DNA of 64,000 nt, from NCBI RefSeq assembly GCF_004349265.1, contig NZ_SMFL01000003.1, positions 186,001 to 250,000 of the forward strand, read 5' to 3'. Of the stretch, positions 53,763 through 62,422 are shown piece after piece. The position numbers and the translations under genes are program-made. The notes under the pieces were generated by a model that had not been told where the DNA came from, did not search any database, and saw nothing but the letters and a program-made list of their open reading frames with translations. This DNA is from Dyadobacter psychrotolerans. Lineage in GTDB: Bacteria; Bacteroidota; Bacteroidia; Cytophagales; Spirosomataceae. The number at the start of each line of letters is the position of its first letter. The first letter of the stretch is position 1.

Positions 53763-56700
53763 TTAACTACTTATCGTAACTGGTGCAGGTAAATAAACAC
53801 TGAAACAAGATCCCTGACCTATTTCACTTTCCGCAGTCAGTAGTCCATAATGATTTTGGACAACCTTATTACACAGTGCCAGTCCAATTCCTGATCCTGA
53901 ATACTCACTTTTACCGTGAAGGCGCTGGAACATTTGAAAAATACGATCCGCATGTTTTTGATCAAATCCAATTCCATTATCCTTTACCTGGATTCTCAGA
54001 TACGGATGGCCGGCCAGAACCGTTTGATTGATTTCAGACGGATCCACTTTCGTAGTGGAAACAGATATATAAGGAATCTGCCCGGCTGGTTGATACTTCA
54101 GAGCATTACTTACCAAATTTAAAAAAAGCTGTGTTAACTGCGAAGTATCGCCCCAAACGGGATCCAACAGTTTGATATCAAAAACAGCCCTTTTCTCTTC
54201 AATTACTATTTCCAAATCTGACAAAACAGAAGCAATAATCCGATTTAAATCAACTTCCGCAAATACCTTATGATTCACCTGAAGTCGGGAAAAAGAGAGC
54301 AAGTCAGAAATCATCAAACTCATACGCTCTGCCGCATCCTGCATTCTGGAAAGCAAATATTTGCCGTCATCATCCAATTGCTGTTCATATCGGGATGCGA
54401 AGCGCGTGCCAAATGATACAACTTTCCGCAGTGGTTCCTGTAGATCATGGCTGGCTGCATAAGCAAATTGTTCAAGACTTTGATTTGAGCTGATCAGGTC
54501 CCTGTTTGCCAGATTCAATTCCTTGGTTCTGGCTTGGACTCTTGCTTCTAGCTCCCCAGACAAATCCCGGTATTGTTGTTCACTTCTCTGTAATTCATGA
54601 AGTGCCAGTACCCTTTCGGTAACGTCCACGGCCATCTCTAGAATGCCATAAACGATGTTGTCACCGTCGAAAAGTGGTGTATAGCTAACATCAAAATAAT
54701 AAGTCGAAACAACACCGTTTACAGCCACATCTGCCGGTGCACTGTGAGCATGGTAAGCCTTTCCGGAATCATAGACATTCTTTAAAATTTGGGGATACGG
54801 CTGATCCACTAATTCCGGTAAGACTTCAATCAGTTTCTTACCCTGAACCATATTGCCTTTTCCCCATATTTTGATCATGGCTTCATTTGTAAACTCTATA
54901 AACTGTTCCGGACCCAGGTATAGAGCGCACGCAACAGGTGATTGCTCAATCAAACTCCGGAATTTTTTCTCACTTGCCTTTATCGCAATCTGAGCCTGCT
55001 CCTGTTGCTTTTGTGCTTCTACCAGTTCAGTGATATCCAGAATTGCTCCTATATAACCTGTAAATTTCTGATCATCATTGTATTGTGGTGCCCCTTTACA
55101 AACAACACACCTTACTGTCTTGTCTACGTGGCTGATGCAAAACTGCATGTCGTGAAAAGATCTGCTAGTAAAATCCTTCCTAAAACTTGCTGTTACATTC
55201 TCAAAATCCTCACTCGCTACATAATTAAGCCAGCCATTACCAAGGTGTGATTCTAACGATACTCCTGTCCATTCCATCCAGGTTTTGCTGATGTAGGTTA
55301 GCGATCCGTTTTCGTCGGTCATCCATAATGCTGCGGTAGAAGCATCGGTAATATTTCTAAATAGCCTCTCGCTGTCGCGAAGCTTTTTTTCTGCGTCTAA
55401 TTCAGCACGAATGTCTCTGCCAATGGATGCATAACCAGCTGGCAATCCTGTAAACCTATCTTCCAAGACGAAGACATAGGTCATGACATCAATGAGCTCA
55501 CCCGTTTTTTGGTTTTTATACAGTTGCCTGCCTGTCCAATTTCGATCTCCCTTGTATAATGATAATGTTTCTCGTTTTAATTTAAATAAATAGTCCGAGG
55601 AAAAAATATCAGAGATCGTAATCTCTTCAATATCGTTGATGTCCAAAAGCTTTTTGCCTATTTTGTTGATATAGGTAAATTTCCCCTCGTCATCAAAAAC
55701 AGAGATCACATCAGTACTGTGGTCGATAATGGACAAAAGCCTCTTTTGCTGAGCAATTGCCTGAATCTCATTATTAATATCATACGCAATCGACAATACT
55801 TTCTCTTGCCCTTCCGATTCAAAACTGTTCGTGGTAATGCGGGCCCATTGCTCCTTTTGATCTTTACGCAAAAATCTTTTTTCTTTGGTCAGATGTCTAA
55901 GTTTACCGCCAATCAGATCTCTAAAAATCCTCCGGCTTTCTTCCAGGTCGCTGCTGAAGGTAAACTCATCAAAACTTCGACCAACCAGCTCTTCTCGTGT
56001 TTCTCCTAAAAGTTTAGCAAAACGATCATTGATACGGTGGATCACGCCGTTATCATCGGTAAACAGCATACCCACCGGTGCGTTTTCAAATGCAAAGCTG
56101 AATTTTTCGCGGGCCAGATCGAGCTCAATTTTTCTTTCGATCTGCTCGGTAACGTCTGTCGCGATGCCGGTTATAGAGACGGCTTTTCCGGTAGTGTCGT
56201 AAACATATCTGGCAAGTATTTTTATCCAATGAACCGAACCATCCTTCCAAATAAACCGGGCTTCATAGGTCAAAATACCTGATATTTCTGCCAGCCTATA
56301 AGCTTCCTGCCGAATGGAAATATCATCCGGATGAATATGTTCAAGGAAGATTTGCCTGGTTGCAGGATAATTATTGTCGCCAGTAAGCACTTTGGAAAAA
56401 CCCGGCGAATAAACCAGGGAATTATTTTCTAAAACGAGACTAAAAGAAGCTGACTCAGACGCCTCAAGTACCATTGAGGTTATTTGCTGCATTTCAACTA
56501 CTTTGGTTTCAGGCACCGACTTGTTAACCTTTATAAAACCTACTAACTGTATGGGAATATTATCCTGATAGTTAATGAACGCCTGGTCCTGAATATCCAG
56601 ATAGGAATTATCAGCTTTTTTTAGTTTGTAAAAAGATGACCATTCCACTTGACGCATATTAAATGCGGCACTGACAGAATCAATAACTCGTTGCTTGTCA

Positions 56701-56903
56701 TCGGGGTGAATATTTTCAAACCAGGATTGCTCAGAATTTGAAGATGTGGCCATTTGGCCAAAGACCTGTTCATAACTTCTACTCCACCAAACCTGGTCAT
56801 CAGGAACATTCCAGTTTCTGATCACATCCGGTAAATTGCCGTCGACTGATAAATCTAAAGCAGTATTGTTTGAATTATTTTTCAAACTGTAAAATTCACG
56901 CAT
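53763..56903 (-). CDS. Multi-PAS sensor histidine kinase
   Basis: 1046 residues, ATG at 56903. No membrane segment is visible, so it is probably soluble. Six or so PAS/PAC domains precede a HisKA domain with ASHDLQEPLRKVV, the phosphoacceptor His819, and a HATPase_c domain with LFLNLVSNALKYQ (N box, Asn933), VKDNGIGF (about 974-981) and SGSGIGLALCNKV (about 1001-1013). This is a complete transmitter of the phytochrome-like type common in Cytophagales. No receiver or output gene is adjacent. Its 3' end faces that of the other PAS protein with an 11-base gap, so the two messages are convergent. Confidence 0.93.
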   Translation of the reverse strand: MREFYSLKNNSNNTALDLSVDGNLPDVIRNWNVPDDQVWWSRSYEQVFGQMATSSNSEQSWFENIHPDDKQRVIDSVSAAFNMRQVEWSSFYKLKKADNSYLDIQDQAFINYQDNIPIQLVGFIKVNKSVPETKVVEMQQITSMVLEASESASFSLVLENNSLVYSPGFSKVLTGDNNYPATRQIFLEHIHPDDISIRQEAYRLAEISGILTYEARFIWKDGSVHWIKILARYVYDTTGKAVSITGIATDVTEQIERKIELDLAREKFSFAFENAPVGMLFTDDNGVIHRINDRFAKLLGETREELVGRSFDEFTFSSDLEESRRIFRDLIGGKLRHLTKEKRFLRKDQKEQWARITTNSFESEGQEKVLSIAYDINNEIQAIAQQKRLLSIIDHSTDVISVFDDEGKFTYINKIGKKLLDINDIEEITISDIFSSDYLFKLKRETLSLYKGDRNWTGRQLYKNQKTGELIDVMTYVFVLEDRFTGLPAGYASIGRDIRAELDAEKKLRDSERLFRNITDASTAALWMTDENGSLTYISKTWMEWTGVSLESHLGNGWLNYVASEDFENVTASFRKDFTSRSFHDMQFCISHVDKTVRCVVCKGAPQYNDDQKFTGYIGAILDITELVEAQKQQEQAQIAIKASEKKFRSLIEQSPVACALYLGPEQFIEFTNEAMIKIWGKGNMVQGKKLIEVLPELVDQPYPQILKNVYDSGKAYHAHSAPADVAVNGVVSTYYFDVSYTPLFDGDNIVYGILEMAVDVTERVLALHELQRSEQQYRDLSGELEARVQARTKELNLANRDLISSNQSLEQFAYAASHDLQEPLRKVVSFGTRFASRYEQQLDDDGKYLLSRMQDAAERMSLMISDLLSFSRLQVNHKVFAEVDLNRIIASVLSDLEIVIEEKRAVFDIKLLDPVWGDTSQLTQLFLNLVSNALKYQPAGQIPYISVSTTKVDPSEINQTVLAGHPYLRIQVKDNGIGFDQKHADRIFQMFQRLHGKSEYSGSGIGLALCNKVVQNHYGLLTAESEIGQGSCFSVYLPAPVTISS

Positions 56904-57498
56904 GTATATAACCTTATAGCGGTTGATTTGGTAGGGTCAATAAAAACCGCATTAGTAAAAGAACCGTGCCCACAGAATAGCTGCTATGTAGAATTTCTTA
57001 TCATTTCTATAAGTTAAGAACCGTAACAATATGCTTAGTGTAAAAAGAGTAACAGGGAACTGAAAAATTATCAAAGGTAACCTGCAAACCACGGCCTCTA
57101 TACGTAGACAGCTATTTTAAAACCTGGCTTAATAGTTTGACTTTTAATTTTTTCAGGTTACGAATACAAGTCATTTGGTGAATAGGCAAATCAGCTCAGA
57201 AAAAGAAATGGTATGACATAACAACCAAACTTCACTGAATCTCCATCAACCAACTGTTTCATCTAATCGATCACGATCAATCATCTACTCCAGTCATATC
57301 AGACCGAAATAACATATCTCGATTTACAGATTCAGCTGATCGATGTAATATTTCGTCTAATGTTAAAATACATTTTAAGAAGGCAAATTGGTTTGGCTAT
57401 AGCTGGGCAAGTAACAAATACAAGCCTGCGACTGATTCTTTACTAAATATAATAAGTCATAGTCAGCTGCCGAGGAGGCAAAGAGTCTTTGCGTTAAG
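56904..57498. other. Intergenic region before the attachment site
   Basis: About 595 bases with no gene. It contains A/T-rich stretches and no clear promoter box on either strand. It is chromosomal sequence left of the integrated element and may contain the promoter of the histidine kinase gene. Confidence 0.5.
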
Positions 57499-57531
57499 CA
57501 AAAATGCCGTTTCTATTGCTAGAAACGGCAT
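57499..57531 (-). terminator. Original terminator of the disrupted tRNA-Ala gene
   Basis: Arms 57504-57514 and 57521-57531 are perfect 11-bp complements with a 6-base loop. On the reverse strand the hairpin ends in five T. It lies five bases past the tRNA 3' end, exactly where the tRNA gene's terminator belongs, and it therefore marks the chromosomal side of the junction. Confidence 0.8.
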
Positions 57532-57535
57532 CCAG

Positions 57536-57579
57536 TGGAGAATATGGGATTCGAACCCATGACCTCTTGCATGCCATGC
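57536..57579 (-). other. tRNA-Ala(GGC) 3' fragment, left attachment site (att) of an integrated element
   Basis: Read on the reverse strand, positions 57579 to 57536 match the tRNA-Ala(GGC) from the anticodon stem-loop (GCATGGCATGCAAG) through the variable loop, T arm (GGGTTCGAATCCC) and acceptor strand to the discriminator A. The 5' half is absent: upstream of 57580 the sequence no longer matches. CCA is not encoded. The fragment is followed by the tRNA's own terminator. This is the duplicate end produced when an integrase recombines at a tRNA 3' end, and the intact tRNA should lie at the far right end of the element, beyond the window. Confidence 0.8.
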
Positions 57580-57692
57580 CAGAAATTTGGGATATTTTTA
57601 ATAATTTTTATTACTCATAAATATTTCAACTATCTATATATCAATTAAATAACAAATTTTTATTAAGTTTACGTAAGTACACTTAGACACCA

Positions 57693-57714
57693 AATGTTCG
57701 ACTAATGTTCGACT
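57693..57714 (+). repeat. Perfect tandem 11-bp repeat upstream of the integrase
   Basis: AATGTTCGACT occurs twice in direct contact (57693-57703 and 57704-57714), 13 bases before the integrase ATG. Such short direct repeats are typical integrase arm-binding or autoregulatory sites; that role is inferred. Confidence 0.6.
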
Positions 57715-57727
57715 AAATTTGTTAGTT

Positions 57728-58966
57728 ATGGCGGTATCCACCAAGTTCATCCTTAGAACCCAGAGTAGTAGTGACGAGTCTGAGTTTCCCATAATGCTCC
57801 AGATCATTATCGACAGGAAAAACCAGTTGGTAAGCACTAAGAAATACAGTAAGCAGGAAAACTGGCTGAAAAGGGAACAAACAGTATCGAGAAGTCATCC
57901 AAAGTGCAGAGAGATCAACCTTCTGCTAAAGACCATAAGCTCAGAAATTGATTTCCATATTCTTTCAGAAGGCAAAAAGGGAATCCGACCTGGATTCGAC
58001 GAAATCAAAGGTATAGTAAGAAGGCTAACAGGTGGAAACACAGAACCCGAGAAAAAAAAGCTCTTCCAATTATTTGACGAGCACATTGCTCACCTTTCCA
58101 GACAGAACCGAATTGGCTATTCCGACACATTCAAATTCACAAAAAACAGCCTGAGCACCTTCATGCAAGAAAAGGATAAGGATTTACAATCTATAAATTT
58201 AGCATTCTTACTTAAGTACGAAGAGTATCTGATAAGCAGGGGTTGTGCAATAACTACCAGAAGTGTCTATTTCAGGACCTTCCGTACTCTTTGGAAACAT
58301 GCCATTCAGAATAAGTTTTGCCCGGAGACACACTATCCATTCAAGGATTTTCCTTTCGGTAAATACAACAATCCCAGAACAAAAAAACGAGCAATTACCA
58401 TGGAACAGATTGAAGCTATCGCTCAAATTGAAATCGATCCAAAAGATGACGCTCTCATAAATTCACGGAATTACTTTTTATTCAGCTTTTACTCCCGCGG
58501 TATAAACTTTACAGACCTCGCCAGTCTCAAATGGGAGAATATCAGAGATGGAGAATTATCCTACATTCGCTCCAAAACGAAGGAAGAATTCCGATTTAAG
58601 CTCCATCCTACGGCTCTTCAGATTCTGGACTATTATAGAAATTTGGAAGGAAACAGTGATGCCGGATACATCTTCCCTATTCTCTACAAACGTCATTCTA
58701 CTCTAAGATCCATCAGAGATCGGAAACAGAAAATAAGGACAAGGGTGAATAAGGATTTACAGCAACTGGGTAAATCCGTAGACATAGAAAAAAATATCAC
58801 TACCTACGTTGCACGACATACCTATGCGACGGCACTACGGAGAAATGGAATATCCAAAGAAAATATCGGCCGATCACTCGGCCATGATAGTTTGAAGACC
58901 ACCGATATCTATCTTGAAGACATAGGAGATCCGGTTCTGGATGATTTGATCAACTCAACTATTTAG
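57728..58966 (+). CDS. Tyrosine recombinase/site-specific integrase
   Basis: 412 residues from the ATG at 57728; the frame starts at TTG 57719. The N-terminal arm-binding domain (about 1-90) and a SAM-like core-binding domain (about 100-200) precede the catalytic domain, which shows SRGINFTDLASLKW (first catalytic Arg), a Lys-containing hairpin at IRSKTKEE, ARHTYATAL (the His-x-x-Arg-like pair), and LGHDSLKTTDIYLEDI with the nucleophile Tyr. It fits the Bacteroidota integrases that act on tRNA 3' ends, agreeing with the att fragment 190 bases upstream. The next gene begins three bases after its stop. Confidence 0.92.
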   Translation: MAVSTKFILRTQSSSDESEFPIMLQIIIDRKNQLVSTKKYSKQENWLKREQTVSRSHPKCREINLLLKTISSEIDFHILSEGKKGIRPGFDEIKGIVRRLTGGNTEPEKKKLFQLFDEHIAHLSRQNRIGYSDTFKFTKNSLSTFMQEKDKDLQSINLAFLLKYEEYLISRGCAITTRSVYFRTFRTLWKHAIQNKFCPETHYPFKDFPFGKYNNPRTKKRAITMEQIEAIAQIEIDPKDDALINSRNYFLFSFYSRGINFTDLASLKWENIRDGELSYIRSKTKEEFRFKLHPTALQILDYYRNLEGNSDAGYIFPILYKRHSTLRSIRDRKQKIRTRVNKDLQQLGKSVDIEKNITTYVARHTYATALRRNGISKENIGRSLGHDSLKTTDIYLEDIGDPVLDDLINSTI

Positions 58967-58969
58967 GCT

Positions 58970-60163
58970 ATGTATTTTTTTGATTTGCCAGGTTTTCATC
59001 CCGTCAGCGGAATCGATACGGAGGACCAGGGACAACATCCGTATATCCATTTTAAGAACAGTGTGTTCGAAAGAGAGGACATCAATTACTGTAATTCGCA
59101 TTTCCCGTTTAAAAAGCTTGTTTTTCGTAGCGGAGAAACATTGTTTGTCAGCGAAAAGAATCTAATTGAAGTTTTTCAATACAACCCAGTTTTCAAAGAT
59201 GACCTGCTGATTGATCACAGTCATCCTATCTCGGCTGAACAGCTTGATATAATAAAACATAATTTTTCCTCGGGATATTCGGCTGGATGTTCTGACTTCC
59301 CAAGGGAAATCCATTCAACGATAAATCTGGTAGACGGTGTTATGAAGGAAAAGAAGCTCGGGGATTTCATCGAGTTTTGTGGCGATCATCTATTTTTTGA
59401 AGGTTTTGCTACTCCCAAATGTCTTTACGCATTAGGATTTATACAGGCATATTTACTTAAAGCTTTTGGAGAATACCGTAATTTGATCCAAAGTCTTGAT
59501 AATAGTATTCCAGTCGTGAAAGTTGAGGAGTGGACATCGGAAGATGAGATAGAAGAAGCAATATTTTTAGAAGTCATACAGGAAGACGAGTTACCAGAAC
59601 AGGAGCTAGATGAAGAAGTAGCCAATGAACCGGATGTCACGCATGACCTTCCGCTATTCTCACCCACTGATGAGGTGGAAAAAGCAACATTTGATAAAAT
59701 ACCATTGGACTATCCGGTGGACGAAATTATTTCGCTCTGGATGATTTTATTGGAAGTGTGGAAATGTCGGCCTGTTAATTCCATCCAGGTGTTTTTTGAA
59801 CCGGAAGAGGTATTGGAATTATTAGGCTGCATGTTTGACGATTCGAAGAAGAAGGGAATGCTTCCACAATCGGAATATAAATTTTATAATTTACCACCCG
59901 GAAAATACGAAAGAATTCTAAACCTGCTAATGCATGTTACATACAAGCTTAATACGGATCGAAACAACATTAACCTTGAAAGATATTGTGAAGCGTTGAT
60001 TGGGACATTCTCCTGTTACAGCAAAACCAAGGTTGCCAGCCTTAAAAGTAATATCAATAAGGAGCGCGGAAACATCATTCAGAGTATCAAATCGTTACCA
60101 GATGAAAGCTACAAGAATGAATTTTTGAAAGTTTTGGGGAAAATCAACGAGTATGCGATCTAA
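58970..60163 (+). CDS. Unknown protein coupled to the integrase
   Basis: 397 residues, ATG at 58970, three bases after the integrase stop. I do not recognise a family. The N-terminal 150 residues contain FDLPGFHPVSG and NYCNSHFPFKKLVFR; the middle (about 180-230) is very acidic, with EDEIEEAIFLEVIQEDELPEQELDEE; the C-terminus (about 320-395) is helical with YERILNLLMHVTYKLN and Lys-rich sequence. Homologues of this layout appear beside integrases in Bacteroidota elements, which suggests a role in excision, control or element maintenance, but nothing in the sequence shows it. No DNA-binding motif is evident. Confidence 0.7.
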   Translation: MYFFDLPGFHPVSGIDTEDQGQHPYIHFKNSVFEREDINYCNSHFPFKKLVFRSGETLFVSEKNLIEVFQYNPVFKDDLLIDHSHPISAEQLDIIKHNFSSGYSAGCSDFPREIHSTINLVDGVMKEKKLGDFIEFCGDHLFFEGFATPKCLYALGFIQAYLLKAFGEYRNLIQSLDNSIPVVKVEEWTSEDEIEEAIFLEVIQEDELPEQELDEEVANEPDVTHDLPLFSPTDEVEKATFDKIPLDYPVDEIISLWMILLEVWKCRPVNSIQVFFEPEEVLELLGCMFDDSKKKGMLPQSEYKFYNLPPGKYERILNLLMHVTYKLNTDRNNINLERYCEALIGTFSCYSKTKVASLKSNINKERGNIIQSIKSLPDESYKNEFLKVLGKINEYAI

Positions 60164-60195
60164 GATGGTTTTCTTTTCTTAATCTTCCTACGCAC

Positions 60196-60741
60196 TTAAT
60201 GATTCGAGACTGAATCTTGTTCTAACTGATAACTGTATGTGCTTATAAATATTTTTTTCTTAATATTAGCTTTTGAGGTTGATTCCTTAATTTTAAGTGC
60301 TTTGGGAATGACCAAATCTCTCACTCTCTCAAATCGGTCAGGTATCCTTTGGTCAAAGATATTTATTGATAATTTAAACTCATTTTCACAAGCACTTTCA
60401 AAGTCACGAAGGTTATCCATGATACTTTGCTTGTATCCAATGTCGCCATCAATTTCCTTTATTGCTTCTAATTTTTTAATGGTTAATGAAGTTGTTGTCA
60501 ACGCTCTTACCCGTAATCGATCCAATTCTCGTATATCAATAATTGTATTTTTATCATCTTTTACCTTTGAAATACTAGCTCCCATTTTTTTGATGAATTC
60601 ATCCCGATCTGGTTTACATGAGTAACCAATGTCTTCAATAAGATCGAGATAATCCATTGCTTTAACTTTTTCTTTCTTGTTAGGCTCACATGAATAGAAA
60701 AATAAAATTAGTAGCAGGCATCTTTTAGCGAAGTATCTCAT
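60196..60741 (-). CDS. Hypothetical lipoprotein on the integrated element
   Basis: 181 residues, ATG at 60741. The N-terminus MRYFAKRCLLLILFFYSC ends in an FYSC lipobox-like site, so the mature protein likely starts at Cys18 and is lipidated. The rest is charged and helical with paired Lys/Asp stretches, and no family was recognised. It reads opposite to the integrase module and is a cargo gene of the element, unless it belongs to a membrane-linked maintenance system. No partner gene overlaps it. Confidence 0.65.
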   Translation of the reverse strand: MRYFAKRCLLLILFFYSCEPNKKEKVKAMDYLDLIEDIGYSCKPDRDEFIKKMGASISKVKDDKNTIIDIRELDRLRVRALTTTSLTIKKLEAIKEIDGDIGYKQSIMDNLRDFESACENEFKLSINIFDQRIPDRFERVRDLVIPKALKIKESTSKANIKKKIFISTYSYQLEQDSVSNH

Positions 60742-61281
60742 TAGAAGATTGACGAATGTTTGTGCTAGGGATAAAGTTATTGAATCAGATTTTTAATTGA
60801 ACATGTTTCCAAAAAGACTAAAACTTCAACATTCAATAGGAATTTGGATGCAAATTTATCAAATACAAATCTGATATGGCAAATCTCAAAAAAAGCCGTT
60901 TATGAGACTGTCAGTTGTGTGTGACTTAGAATAGTTAAATTAGAATTTATTCCCGGGCTCGTGCTATAAACGGATGTAAATTGAGCGATGCACAAAATAT
61001 CATACATAATCAAAAGACTTGGACATGCCTTAATGAGAAAACCGAATTTGACTTCCTTTATAAACATGAGTACCAACCTTGAGACGTCAGAAAAAATAAA
61101 AAATGTCCGATCCTGCTCAAATGTTAAAGAAGCTGACCTAAGAGGATATAAGCAAAAGCGATAAGTGTAACATTCGGGATTATTTTCTGAATCTTGATAG
61201 GGGCTGTCCTTGACTATGGAGTATCTCCATTTCAAACAAAACTTTGAAATACTGGCAGTTCAGTAATAGTTTACTAGTATT
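60742..61281. other. Element intergenic region, 540 bases
   Basis: A reverse frame of 111 codons at 60900-61235 exists but has no recognisable domain and poor composition, so it is not called. The region is A/T-rich and may hold promoters for the flanking reverse-strand genes and remnants of degraded sequence. Confidence 0.5.
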
Positions 61282-61803
61282 TCATACCGGTTGTAACTTG
61301 ATTTTTGGTTGTTTCAAACTTGCTACGACAGTTTTAAAATAAAGAATTTGGTTGTCAGACAACACCCTTTTGGGAATAATGTAACCAGCCTGATCCGAAA
61401 CTTTTAGTATAAAAAATTTCTTTGATTCTATCACAGATCGTAGAGTTTCCAAAGCTAATTCACTCTTATAACTTTCTCCTTGTAGTAAAAATGCTTTTTC
61501 ATTAAGCTCTAACGTCGTTTCTTCTGTTATTGTATTTTTAGATTTAATTAGCTGGGGAACTTGGAACTTTGTCGCAATTTCTGACAAAAATGTGGAGTAG
61601 ATACCCATTATGAAATTAAATATAAAACCGAAAGTGAGTGAAAAGCTGTTGTTCGCCAAGGAAACTGTGGTAGTGAAAATCCCGATAATTAATAAAAATA
61701 CACCAAAAATTCGGGCTCCTTTGGCAACTTTACCACTTCTAGAAACTTCAACAAGGCCATTATATAGATCTGATTTGGAGAGAGAATATTTTACTTTAAG
61801 CAT
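61282..61803 (-). CDS. YcxB-like membrane protein on the integrated element
   Basis: 173 residues, ATG at 61803. Two membrane segments (about 33-50 and 57-74) lie between a short N-terminus and a soluble C-terminal domain with ETTLELNEKAFLLQGESYKSELALETLRSV and FILKVSDQAGYIIPKRVLSD, which matches the YcxB-like C-terminal pattern. The function of the family is unknown. It is a cargo gene of the element on the strand opposite to the replication genes, with the nearest lipoprotein gene 540 bases away. The upstream region contains a 13-bp direct repeat. Confidence 0.7.
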   Translation of the reverse strand: MLKVKYSLSKSDLYNGLVEVSRSGKVAKGARIFGVFLLIIGIFTTTVSLANNSFSLTFGFIFNFIMGIYSTFLSEIATKFQVPQLIKSKNTITEETTLELNEKAFLLQGESYKSELALETLRSVIESKKFFILKVSDQAGYIIPKRVLSDNQILYFKTVVASLKQPKIKLQPV

Positions 61804-62125
61804 CTATTTAATAATTTGAGAGAGGTAAATTTTTGTAATCTAAAGATTTTTCCGAATGGTAACAAGTCGTTTGATACGAAATTTTGCAAATGGTAACAAG
61901 TTTCTAATGAGATTGATAATTGAGGATGCCGTATTCCGGTTTATGACATTACCGAACTTTAACAAATAATAGTTTTTTGCACGACGGATGAAATGATCTA
62001 TGTGTCCAAAAAAATTAATTAAAAAATCTTCTCACAGCTTAATCCTCGTTTCGGACGTAGTCAACGTTATATTCCTTTTTTAAGTTTTTTCAAGTTTGTT
62101 TTGCCCATCACTAAATAAGACAGAT
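61804..62125. promoter_or_regulatory. Divergent control region with 13-bp direct repeats
   Basis: AATGGTAACAAGT occurs at 61855-61867 and 61889-61901, 34 bases apart. The spacing of about three helical turns and the place between divergent cargo and replication genes suggest operator sites for an element-encoded regulator. No other gene is seen. Confidence 0.5.
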
Positions 62126-62422
62126 ATGATGGACACGACAGTTTTAATCTCACTCTCAGGTCAGCAGCTGCATGAGCTGATCGAATCCTCGGTTAGAAAA
62201 GCACTGCAAGTGCAACCGGTTCCCAAACCGGATGATACCGACACGCTCCTGGATACAAAGGAAGCAGCCCAGCTTATTAAGTACAAAGAGACCTCTATCT
62301 ATGGGCTGGTGAAAAGAAAAAAGATCCCGTTCTGCAAAATTGAGGGCAAGCTTCTTTTTTCCAAACAAAAGCTTCTGGAATGGGTAGCCAAAGGTCAAAA
62401 CGAAATCTCAGGTAAGCTATGA
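62126..62422 (+). CDS. Excisionase-like helix-turn-helix protein
   Basis: 98 residues from the ATG at 62126. The C-terminal half contains a winged-helix MerR/excisionase-type motif: LLDTKEAAQLIKYKETSIYGLVKRKKIPFCKIEGKLLF, here broken into positions about 45-75, then KQKLLEWV. Such proteins are usual in Bacteroidota integrative elements, where they direct excision or control transcription. The stop overlaps the primase-helicase start (ATGA at 62419-62422), linking excision and replication in one transcript. Confidence 0.85.
   Translation: MMDTTVLISLSGQQLHELIESSVRKALQVQPVPKPDDTDTLLDTKEAAQLIKYKETSIYGLVKRKKIPFCKIEGKLLFSKQKLLEWVAKGQNEISGKL

Noticed and set aside
57536..57617. Complete tRNA-Ala gene
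   Set aside because: Only the 3' half from the anticodon arm on matches; the D arm and 5' acceptor strand are missing, so it is an attachment-site remnant.
60900..61235. Reverse open frame of 111 codons in the integrated element
   Set aside because: No signal peptide, domain or ribosome-binding site was seen and the composition is unlike the neighbours; it may be chance or decayed sequence.
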